DNA of 46,182 nt from Amycolatopsis pittospori (GTDB taxonomy: Bacteria > Actinomycetota > Actinomycetes > Mycobacteriales > Pseudonocardiaceae). The stretch's first letter is position 1. The number at the start of each line of letters is the position of its first letter. Of the stretch, positions 10,001-22,000 are shown one piece after another. The DNA lies in NCBI RefSeq assembly GCF_013870525.1, contig NZ_JACBXD010000062.1, forward strand, positions 1 to 46,182. The letters run 5' to 3'. The notes under the pieces were generated by a model. It did no database searches and was not told the origin of the DNA. It saw nothing but the letters and a program-made list of their open reading frames with translations. The position numbers and the translations under genes were made by a program.

Positions 10001-13000
10001 ACGCGGGGAGATCCCGAAGAACTGGGGGTCGAATTCCCCAACGTCGTAGAGGAAGGCGCCGTCGCGGGTGTAGCTCGTGCCGGGGTTGCCCGGCTCGGGG
10101 TGGTACAGCTCGGCCAGGTCCCAGCCGCGGTTGTCGGGGAAGGGTCCCACCGCGTCGCGGCTTTCCGACAGCAATCGCCACAGCTGTTCCGGCGAGTGCG
10201 CACCGCCGGGGAACCGGCAGGCCATACCGACGATCGCGATCGGTTCGTCGGCGGCGGCCACCGCGGTGGCCGTGGTGATCGCGGTATGGACCCCGGTCAG
10301 TTCGCCCAGGAGGTGCTCGGCCAGCGCGAGGGGGTTGGGATAGTCGAACACCAGCGTGGTCGGCAGGTCGAGACCCACCAGCGGAACCATCCGGTTACGC
10401 AGTTCCACCGCGGTCAGCGAATCGAAACCCAGCTCACGGAACGCCCGATCCTGCTCCACCGCCTCCGGCCCGGAATACCCCAGCACCACCGCCGCTTCAC
10501 TGCGAACCAGGTCCAGGACCGTTTGCCGCCGGGCGGCCGGGGCGAGCCCGGCAAGTTTCTCGCGCAGCTCGGCCGAACCCGCGCCGGCTGGTTCCCCGGC
10601 GGTGTCCTCGATCTCGATCAGCTCGGTGAGCAGGGGGCTGGGGCGCCGGGAGGTGAACACCGGCGCGAACCGGGCCCAGTCGACGTCAGCCACGGTGATC
10701 GTGGTGTCGTGCTGTGCGCCTTCCAACGCCGACAGCGCCCGCTCAGGGGCCAACGCCGTCAAACCACGTTTGGCGAGCTGCTCACCTGCTTCTCCGACAG
10801 CCATCCCCGCTTCGGCCCAGGGACCCCACGCCACCGACAGACCAGGCAGACCATCGGCACGACGCTGCTCCACCAACGCGTCCAAGAACGCATTACCCGC
10901 CGCGTAAGCAGACTGACCACCACTGCCCCACGTCGCCGCGATCGACGAAAACACAATAAACGCGTCAAGGCCCTCGGTCAGCTCATGCAGATTGACCGCA
11001 CCCGCGACCTTCCCCGCGACCACCGCACGGAACTCCTCCACCGAGCACTCCGCCAACGGCGTCGACTGCGCCACACCAGCCGCGTGCACCACCACCGACA
11101 AACCCGGCAGCCCACCGACCAACTCAGCCACCGCCGCACGATCAGCCACATCACACGCCGCCACCGTCACCGCGACACCCAGATCACGCAACTCCGCCGC
11201 GAGATCCTCGGCCCCCGGTGAAGCGATCCCACGACGGCTGACGAGCACCAGATGTTCAGCACCCCGCTGAGCCAGCCACCGCGCCACCTGGCCACCCAAG
11301 GCCCCGGTACCACCGGTGACCAATGCCGTGCCACCGAAAGTCCACGACTTCGCGCCGGCAGCATCAACCCGCGTCAGACGACGCGCGAACACACCCGACG
11401 CCCGAACCGCCACCTGATCCTCGACACCGGCCAGCAGACCCAGCACCCGGTCATCGCCAGAAGCGGGCAGGTCGATCAGCCCGCCCCACACCTCCGGATG
11501 CTCCAACGCCGCGACCCGGCCCAAACCCCACACCTGCGCCTGTTCCGGCGCCGACAACCGATCCGACCGGCCGACCGACACCGCACCACGGGTCACCGCC
11601 CACACCTTGACACCGGTACCCACCGCGGCCTGCACCACCGCCAGCGTCGACGCAGCGTCCAAACAGGACACAACACCGGCGAAACGTCCAGGTACCAACA
11701 ACTCCGCCAACGCCGCCTGCTCCAGACGGTCGACGACGACAACCTCACCGAGACCCGCGAGAGCGTCACCTTCGGCCAGGGGCTCCGGCGAGAGCACCAG
11801 CCACTCACCGTCAGGCCGGGCTTCGGACACCCGCACCGGAACCCACTCCGCCCGATACCGCCAACCCTCGACCACAGAAGACTCACGACGCCGCTGACGC
11901 CACGCGGACAACGAAGACACCACGCTGCCCAGGGCCGGCTCGTCCCCGATCGCCAGTTCGGCGGCGACCGACTCCAGGTCTTCACGCTCCACCGCGTCCC
12001 AGAACGCCGCGTCGATCTCGTCCGAGCGGGTGGCACCGGCACCCGGCGCAGGCTCGACCCAGTACCGCTCCCGCTGGAAGGCGTATGTGGGCAGGTCGAC
12101 GCGGTTCCCGCTCAGCAAGGCCGACCAGTCCACCGCGACACCCCGCGTATGCAACGCGCCCAGCGCGGTGATGACGGTACGGATCTCGGGCCGGTCGGCA
12201 CGGAGCATCGACACGAACAAGGCGTCCGTCTCGGGCAGGCAGCCCTGCGCCATCGCCGTCAGTACCCCGTCGGGGCCCAGTTCGACGAACGACGTCACTC
12301 CCTGCGCGGCCAGCATCCGCACGCCGTCGGCGAAACGCACGGCCTTACGCACGTGGTCCAGCCAGTAGCGCGGTGACGACAGGTCCGCGGCGAGCCCACC
12401 GGACACAGTGGACACCACGGGGATAGCGGGCTCCCGGAAAGTCAGCTCCGCCAGCACTTCCGCGAACTCCGCGAGCATCGGCTCCATCAACGGCGAGTGG
12501 AACGCGTGACTCGCTTCGACCCGCTTGGTCCGGCGCCCCTTGGCCGCGAACTCCGCGGCCACCCGGACTACGACCGTCTCGGCCCCGGAAATCACTACCG
12601 ACGCCGGACCGTTGACGGCCGCGATCCCGAACTCGTCGGTCGGCTCGAACTCTTCTTCCGAGGCCTCGATCGCGACCATCGCCCCGCCCGAAGGCAGCGC
12701 CTGCATCAACCGGCCACGGGCCGAGACGAGCTTGCCCGCGTCCGCCAGGGAGAGCACTCCGGCGATGTGGGCCGCGGCGATCTCACCGATCGAGTGCCCC
12801 AGCAGGAAGTCGGGGCACACCCCCCAAGACTCGACCAGGCGGTACAAGGCCACCTCGACCGCGAACAACGCGGCCTGCGCGAACTCGGTCCGGTTCAGCG
12901 ACTCCGGCTCGCTCAGTACCACCTCGCGAAGACGCGGCGGCAGAAATTCGCAGGCGTCGTCGAAGGCCTCGGCGAAAACGGGGAACTCGGCGTGGAGCTC

Positions 13001-16000
13001 ACGCCCCATCCCGACCCGCTGCGCACCCTGACCGGTGAACAGGAACGCGGTCTTGCCTCGGCCGGTGGCGCCTTCGATCACCTCGGCGGACGACCGCCCC
13101 TCGGCGAGTGCGCCCAGCGCCCGCACCAGCTCGGCCGAGTCGGCGCCGGCCACCACCGCACGCCGCTCGAGCGCGGACCGGTTCGTCGCCAGCGAGAACG
13201 CCAGATCCGGCAGCGCCACCGCTGGGTTCTCCGCGACGGGAAGCAGCCGGGCGGCCTGCGCACGCAACGCGGCCGTCGTCTTACCCGACAACAGGAACGG
13301 CAGCACGGCGGGACCGTGCGCCGTCACCGGGGGCGTCTCGGCGGGCGCCTGCTCGATGATGGTGTGCGCGTTGGTGCCGCTGATCCCGAACGAGGAGACC
13401 GCCGCCCGCCGCGGGCGGCCGGTCTCCGGCCACGCACGGGACTCGCCGAGCAGCTCGACGGCACCGGTGCTCCAGTCCACATGGGACGATGGCGTACCGG
13501 CGTGCAGGGTCTTCGGCAGCACCTGGTGGCGCATCGCCATGACCATCTTGATGATGCCCGCGACCCCGGCGGCCGCCTGGGTGTGCCCGAGGTTCGACTT
13601 CACCGAGCCCAGCCACAACGGGACCTCACGGCCCTTGCCGTAGGTCGCCAGCAATGCCTGCGCTTCGATCGGGTCCCCCAGGGGAGTCCCGGTCCCGTGC
13701 GCCTCCACGGCGTCCACATCGGACGGTCGCAATCCGGCACTGGCCAACGCGGCCCGGATCACCCGTTGCTGCGAAGGACCGTTCGGCGCGGTCAAGCCGT
13801 TCGACGCGCCGTCCTGATTCACCGCGGAACCACGCACGACGGCCAGGATCCGGTGGCCCCTGCGCTGGGCGTCGGAAAGCCGTTCCACCAGCAGCATCCC
13901 GGCGCCTTCACCCCAGCCGGTGCCGTCCGCCGAATCGGAGAACGCCTTGCACCGGCCGTCCGCGGACAATCCGCCCTGGGCGCTGAACTCGATGAAGGCA
14001 CCCGGCGCGGACATCACCGTGGCCCCACCGGCCAGCGCGAGGTCGCACTCGCCGTTCCGCAGCGCCTGCGCCGCCCAGTGCAGAGCCACCAGCGACGAGG
14101 AGCAGGCGGTGTCGACCGTGACCGCCGGGCCCTCGAGCCCGAAGGTGTAAGCAACCCGGCCGGACGCCACACTCGGGGTGGTGCCGGTCATCAGATGTCC
14201 CTGGACCCCGTCCGGCAGCGGTGAGACACCGACGGCGTAGCCCTGGGTGGCGGTGCCGACGAAGACGCCGGTCTGGCTGCCACGGTAGTTCGCCGCGTCG
14301 AAACCGGCGTGCTCGAAGGCCTCCCACGCGGTCTCCAGCAGCAACCGCTGCTGCGGATCCATCGCCAGCGCCTCACGCGGCGAGATCCCGAAGAACCCCG
14401 GATCGAAATCGGCCGCGTCGTAGAGGAACCCACCTTCCCTGACGGAGTCGAGGTCGAGGTCCCAGCCTCGATCGAGCGGGAGACCGCCGATGGCGTCCCG
14501 ACCGGACGCCACCAGGTCCCAGAGCTCCTCGGGCGAACTGACTCCGCCTGGATACCGGCAGCCGATACCGATGATCGCGATCGGCTCGTCGGCGGCGGGC
14601 CGGCTCTGGACCACCGGGGCCGGGGCCGCGGTGTCCTCGTCGACCAGCTCGGCGCGGAGGAAGGCCGCGAGCACCAGCGGTGTCGGGTAGTCGAAGACCA
14701 GGGTGGCCGGCAGTTTCAGCCCGGTGGCCTGGTTGAGGCGGTTACGCAGCTCGATGGAGGTCAGCGAGTCGAACCCCAGCTCGCGGAAGGACGACTCCGC
14801 TACGACGTGCTCCGCGTCGTGGTAACCGAGCACGAGGGCCGCCTGGTCACGGACGATACCGGTGAGCTCCTCGGTCCGGGCCGCCACGGACAGGGCCGCG
14901 AGCCGCTGCCCGAGTGAGTCGGCCGATTCCACACTGGCGGATGCGGCCGTGCGGCGGTTCAGCACCCGGACGAGACCGCGCAGCAGCGGCGGTACCTCGT
15001 CCGCGGACGCCTGTCCCGAACCCAGATCCAGGTTCAACGGCACCAGGAGCGCGTCGGCGCGAGCACGGGCCGCGTCGAACAGCGCGAGGCCTTGTTCGGG
15101 GCTGAGCGCGCCACTGCCCGACCGGGAGACCCTGGCCCGGTCGGCGGTGCTGAGCGTCCCGCCCATGCCGCCGTTTTCCTGGTCCCACAGGCCCCATGCC
15201 AACGAAAGTCCAGGCAAACCCTCGGCGCGACGATGAGCCGTGAGGGCGTCCAGGAAGACATTCGCCGCCGAATAATTCGCCTGACCCGGATTACCGAACA
15301 CACCCGACGCCGACGAAAACACCACGAACTCGGCCAAATCGTGGTTCTTCGTCAGCTCGTGCAAGTTCCACGCCGCATCCGCCTTGGGGCGCAACACCGA
15401 AGCGACACGGTCGGCGGTCAACGACTCCACCACACCGTCGTCCAAAACCCCGGCGGTATGCACCACCGCCGTCAGGTCCACAGTGGACAGTACTTCGGCC
15501 AGCGCGTCACGATCAGCCACATCACAGGCCACCACGGATACTTCGGCACCCAGACCGGTCAGCTCGGCAGCCAAGGCCTCCGCACCCGGAGCCGCCACAC
15601 CACGACGACTCACCAGCAACAGCTTCCGCGCGCCCTGATCGACCAGATGCCTTGCCACCAAAGCACCCAGATTCCCGGTACCACCAGTGATCAACACCGT
15701 TCCCTCGACATCAAGGGAACGCGGCACACTGAGCACAACCTTGCCGACATGCTTCGCCTGCGACATGAACCGGAACGCCTCCGGCGCCTGCCGCACATCC
15801 CACACCCGAGACGGCAACGGCGAAAGCACACCAGCATCGAACAACCCCACCAACTCGGCCAACATCTCACCGATCCGCACCGGACCGGCGTCGATCAAGT
15901 CGAAGGCCCGATAAGCGACACCCTCGAACTGTTCGGCGACCGCACCGGGATCGCGGACATCGGTTTTGCCCATCTCCGCGAACCGGCCACCCCGCGGCAA

Positions 16001-19000
16001 CAGCCTCAACGAGGCGTCGACGAACTCGCCCGCCAACGCATCGAGGACCACATCCACACCACGACCCTCGGTCACCTCAAGGAATTTCGCCTCGAAACCG
16101 GTATCCCGCGAGGACGCCAGGTGGTCGTCGGCCACGCCCAGCGCGCGAACCGCGTCCCACTTGGCAGCACTCGCCGTGGCGAAGACCTCCACTCCCCAGT
16201 GCCGGGCCAGCTGCACCGCGGCCATCCCCACCCCGCCGGCGGCCGCGTGGATCAACGCCGCCTCACCGGAACGGACATCCATCAGATCACGCAGAGCGTA
16301 GAACGCGGTGAGAAAGACGACGGGCACCGAAGCAGCGTCCACAAAGGACCATTCGGCGGGGATCCTCGCCACCGTGCGGGAGTCGGTGACCGCGATCGGG
16401 CCGAAGGCGCCCGCCAGCAGGCCCATCACGCGGTCGCCCGGCACCAGGCCGGTGACCTTCGCGCCGACCTCCAGCACCACACCGGCACCTTCGATACCCA
16501 TCAGACCCGCGTCGCCGGGATACATGCCCAGCGCGTTCAGCACATCACGGAAGTTCACCCCGGCCGCTCGCACCTCGACCCGGACGTCCAGATCACCCAA
16601 CGGATCCCCGGCCTGCGGCCAGGACACCAACGACAAGTTCGACAACGTGCCCTTGCCGACACTGTCGAGACGCCAGGTCCGCTCGTCCGGCAGCGCCAGT
16701 TCCGCCGACCGCGAAGCCCGGTTCAACCGCGCGGCGAACGCTTCGCCGCCACGAATCACGACCTGGGGTTCGTCACCGTTCGGGACGACGGCCAGCGCCT
16801 CCCCCGAACGCGGGTCTTCGTCGACGTCGACGAGGAGGAGCCGGCCCGGGTGTTCCGCCTGCACCGTGCGAAGCAGACCCCAGACGGCCGCCGCGGGCAG
16901 GTCACGGATCACTTCCCCGGCCTCGGCCGCCACCGCGCCGCGGGTGACGACCATCAGCCGCGTCCCCTCGGCGGTACGGTCCGCCAGCCACTCCTGGACG
17001 TCCGTGAGCATCGACGAAACCAGCTCGGTCGTCGTCCGGCCACGGGAAACGCAGTCCACCGTCACGACCGGTGCCGTCTCGCCCATGGGCAGGGAGATCG
17101 GTTCCCAGGTCAGGCGGTACAACGCGTCCGGGGTGGTGTGCCGGTTCCCCGGCAGGGCCCGCATGATCAGCGAGTCGACCGCCGCCACGGGACGGCCTTC
17201 GGTGTCGGTGATCTCGATCGACACCGTGTCCGCGCCGGACGGCGTCAGCCGGATCCGGACCGCGGTGGCACCGACGGCGAACAGGGAGAACCCGGTCCAG
17301 GAGAAGGGCACGCGGCCACCGCCGTCACCGTCGCCCGCGCGAAGGGCGAGAGCGTGCAGGCCCGCGTCGAGCAAGGCAGGGTGCAGCCCGAAGCGGGCGG
17401 CCTCGTCGCGGACGGAGAGCGGCAGCTCGACCTCGGCGAAGATCTCGTCCCCGAGGACCCAGGCAGCTCGCAGGCCCTGGAAGCTGTCGCCGTAGCCGAA
17501 GCCTGCTTCCGCCATCCCGGTGTACAGACCGGAGACGTCCACCTGGCGCGCGCCGGACGGCGGCCACTCCGCGGAACCGGCGCCGGGTCGCACCGCACGA
17601 CGGGCGAGGACGCCGGTCGCGTGGGTCGTCCAGTCGCCCTCGGTGCGCGAGTGGACCGACACCTCACGCCGCCCGGCCTCGTCGGCCGCGCCGACGGCGA
17701 CCTGCACCTGGACGCTGCCGGACTCGGGCAGTACGAGTGGTGCGGACAACGTCAGTTCCTCGACGAGGTCGCAGCCCGTCCGGTCGCCGGCGGCGACCGC
17801 GAGTTCCAGCAGCGCGGTGCCGGGTACGAGCACCTGGCCCTGGATCCGGTGGTCCGCCAGCCAGGGGTGTGTCCGGGCCGAGAGCCTGCCGGTCAGGACC
17901 AGGCCGTCGCCGCCCGCCAGTTCCACGGCGGCGCCGAGCAGCGGGTGGTCTGCCGCGCCGAGCCCGGCGCCGGTCACGTCGCCAGCCACCAGGCCGGAGA
18001 TCTTCGGCCAGTAATGCTCGCGCTGGAAGGCGTAGGTGGGCAGGTCGACCGCTTCGCCAGGGCCGAAGTACGCGGTCCAGTCGACCGGGACGCCCCGGGT
18101 GTGCAGCGCGCCCAGTGCGGTGATCGCGGTGTGGACCTCAGGCCGGTCACCGCGGAGCAGCGGCACGAACAGGGCTTCGGCGTCGGGCAGGCAGCCTTGT
18201 GCCAGCCCGCTCAGCACCCCATCGGGGCCCAGTTCGAGGAAAGAGGTCACACCCTGCGCGGCGAGAATTCCCACACCATCGGCGAAACGCACCGACCGAC
18301 GCACATGATCCAGCCAATACCCCGGCGACGCCCAATCCGCACCGAGACCACCGGACACAGTGGACACCACCGGAATCTGCGCCTCGTTGAACGTGATGTC
18401 CTCAAGAACCTTCGCGAACTCCGCGAGCATCGGCTCCATCAACGGCGAATGAAACGCATGACTCACCTCAAGACGTTTCGTCTTACGCCCCCTAGCAGCG
18501 AACTCCCCCGCAATCCGGGAAACCACAGACTCGACCCCGGAGATCACCACCGACCTCGGACCATTCACCGCAGCGATCCCGAACTCGGGCGACAACACGA
18601 ACTCGTCCTCGGTCGCCTCGATCGCGACCATCACGCCACCCTCGGGCAGCGCCTGCATCAAACGACCACGAGCCGCCACCAACCTGCCCGCGTCCTCCAA
18701 CGAGAACACACCAGCAACATGCGCGGCCGCGATCTCACCGATGGAGTGACCCATCACAAAATCGGGACGAACACCCCACGACTCGACAAGCCGATACAGC
18801 GCGACTTCCAAAGCAAACAACGCAGGCTGCGCGAACTCCGTCCGACCAAGATCACCCAACGGCGGCAGGAACTCACACGCCGCATCAAAAGCCTCGGCGA
18901 AAACTGGGAACTCCGCATACAGCTCCGCCCCCATACCCACACGCTGAGAACCCTGACCAGCGAACAAGAACGCGGTCTTACCGGAGTCGGCCGTGCCTTC

Positions 19001-22000
19001 GACCAAGCCTGAAGCCTGTCCCCCGGCCGCGAGTGCGGCGAGGCCCGCGAGCAGGCTGTCACGGTCCGCTCCGACGACCGCCGCTCGGCGATCCCAGGTG
19101 GACCTGGTGGTGGCCAGCGAGCGGGCGACCGCGGCGGTATCCCCGCCTTCCGTCACCAGCAGCCGCAGGCGTTCGGCCTGGGCCCGAAGCGCTTCGGCGG
19201 ATTTCGCCGAAAGCACCATCGGCACGATCGACGGCGACGCGGCGGGCTCGACGACGGGCGTCTCCGGCGCCTCTTCGAGGATGGTGTGCGCGTTGGTACC
19301 GCTGATGCCGAACGACGAGACACCCGCGCGGCGCGGCACCGCCCCTGGTTCCCACGACCGCGACTCGGTGAGCAGCTCCACCGCCCCGGCAGACCAGTCC
19401 ACCTGGGACGACGGCGAGTCGACGTGCAGGGTCTTCGGCAGTACCCCGTGCCGCATCGCCATGACCATCTTGATGATGCCCGCGACGCCGGCGGCGGCCT
19501 GGGTGTGCCCGAGGTTCGACTTCACCGCGCCCAGCCACAACGGCCGTTCACGGTCCTGCCCGTAGGTCGCCAGCAACGCCTGCGCCTCGATCGGATCACC
19601 CAGCGAGGTCCCGGTGCCGTGTGCCTCCACAGCGTCCACATCGGACGGTCCGAGGCCCGCGTTGGCCAGCGCCGCACGGATCACCCGCTGCTGCGAAGGA
19701 CCATTCGGCGCCGTCAAACCGTTCGACGCACCATCCTGATTCACCGCGCTGCCACGCACGACGGCCAGGATCCGGTGCCCCTTGCGCTGCGCGTCGGAGA
19801 GCCTTTCCACCAGCAGCATCCCGGCGCCTTCACCCCAGCCGGTGCCGTCCGCACCTTCGGCGAAGGGTTTGCACCGGCCGTCCGCCGCGAGACCTCGCTG
19901 GGCGCTGAAGTCCACAAAGGCCCCGGGCGTGGACATCACGGTCACGCCGCCGGCCAGTGCCAGCTCGCATTCGCCGTTGCGCAGAGCCTGTGCGGCCAGA
20001 TGCAGGGCGACGAGCGAAGACGAGCATGCCGTGTCGACGGTCAGTGCCGGGCCTTCGAGCCCGAACGTGTAGGCCAGCCTGCCCGAAACCACACTCGCGG
20101 ACACTCCGGTGCCGAGGTGTCCGTCCCCGAGGTCCGAGGAGGCCAGCAACACCGAGAGGTAGTCCTGGCCGTTCGAGCCGACGAAGACGCCCGTCTGGCT
20201 CCCCCGGACGGACGCCGGGTCGATCCCGGCGCGTTCGAAGGCTTCCCACGAAGTCTCGAGCAGCAGTCGCTGCTGCGGGTCCATCGTCACGGCTTCACGC
20301 GGTGAGATCCCGAAGAAGCGTGCGTCGAACTCCCCGACGTCGTACAGGAACGCGCCGTCGCGGGTGTAACTCGTGCCGGGGTTGCCCGGCTCGGGGTGGT
20401 ACAACTCCTCCAGATCCCAGCCGCGGTTCTCCGGGAAGCCGCCGACCGCGTCCTCACCGGAGGCGAGCAGGCTCCACAGCTGTTCCGGCGAGTGGACGCC
20501 GCCGGGGAACCGGCAGGCCATACCGACGATCGCGATCGGTTCATCGCTGGCGGCCACGCTGGTGGCGACGACGTTTTCCCTCGCACCGAGCAGTTCGCCC
20601 AGGAGGTGCTCGGCCAGCGCGAGGGGGTTGGGATAGTCGAACACCAGCGTGGTCGGCAGGTCGAGACCCACCAGCGGAACCATCCGGTTACGCAGTTCCA
20701 CCGCGGTCAGCGAATCGAAACCCAGCTCACGGAACGCCCGATCCTGCTCCACCGCCTCCGGCCCGGAATACCCCAGCACCACCGCCGCTTCACTGCGAAC
20801 CAGGTCCAGCAGCAGCCGTCGCTGGTCGGCGAGGGGACGGCCGATCAGCCTGGTCCGCAGCTCATTGGTGTCCCGCGGTTCGTCGACGGCGACAGTCACG
20901 TCGATCAGTTCGGTGAGCAAGGGGCTGGGACGCCGGGAGGTGAACACCGGCGCGAACCGGGCCCAGTCCACATCAGCCACGGTGATCGTGGTGTCGCGCT
21001 GCGCGCCTTCCAACGCCGCCAACGCCCGCTCAGGAGCCAACGCCGTCAACCCTCGCTTGGCGAGATGCTCACCAGCCTCACCCGCGGCCATACCTCCCTC
21101 GGCCCACGGACCCCACGCCACCGACAGACCAGGCAGACCATCGGCACGACGCTGCTCCACCAACGCATCCAAGAACGCATTACCCGCCGCGTAAGCAGAC
21201 TGACCACCACTGCCCCACGTCGCCGCGATCGACGAAAACACAATAAACGCGTCAAGGCCCTCGGTCAGCTCATGCAGATTGACCGCACCCGCGACCTTCC
21301 CCGCGACCACCGCACGGAACTCCTCCACCGAGCACTCCGCCAACGGCGTCGACTGCGCCACACCAGCCGCGTGCACCACCACCGACAAACCCGGCAGCCC
21401 ACCGACCAGCTCCGCCACGGCCGCACGATCGGCCACATCACACGCCGCCACGGTGACCGTGGCACCCAGATCCCGCAACTCCGCCGCCAAGTCCTCGGCG
21501 CCGGGCGATTCCGCCCCACGACGACTGACCAGCACCAGATGCTCAGCACCCCGCTCGACCAGCCACCGCGCCACCTGACCACCCAGCGCACCGGTACCAC
21601 CGGTGACCAGAGCCGTGCCACTCAAGGCCCACGGTTCCTGACCAGCCGCGTCCGCCCGCGTCAGACGACGCGCGAACACACCCGACGCCCGAACCGCCAC
21701 CTGGTCCTCAGACCCCGCGAGCACCCCGAGCAGGCGAGGGTCCCCGGCGGCGGGCAGGTCGATCAGCCCGCCCCACACCTCGGGATGCTCCAACGCCGCG
21801 ACCCGGCCCAAACCCCACACCCGCGCCGACTCCGGCGCGGCCAGCCGATCACCACGACCGACCGACACCGCACCACGGGTCACCGCCCACACCTTCGAGC
21901 CCGTGCCCACCGCGGCCTGCACCACCGCCAGCGTGGACTCGGCGTCCAAACAGGACACAACACCGGCGAAACGCCCAGGCGTCAACAACTCAGAGAGATC

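Larger units (their letters stand above)
10290..14590 (-). other. PKS C module 3: KS-AT(malonyl)-KR(A1)-ACP
   Basis: KS Cys is residue 3626. The AT has GHSIG (Ser 4063) and HAFH (4158-4161), malonyl type; this AT diverges more from the other malonyl ATs, for example GVCPDFLLG before the active site. The KR has Trp 4684 and Tyr 4692 without LDD, A1-type. ACP Ser is 4854. Output: a beta-hydroxy unit. KR and ACP are copies of those in module 1, but the AT is not, so the homogenised stretch stops between them. Confidence 0.93.

Noticed and set aside
15092..19012. 1306-codon open frame on the plus strand
   Set aside because: It lies antisense to PKS C module 2, has arginine-, histidine- and glutamine-rich content with no recognisable domain, and arises because GC-rich third positions leave few stops on the opposite strand.
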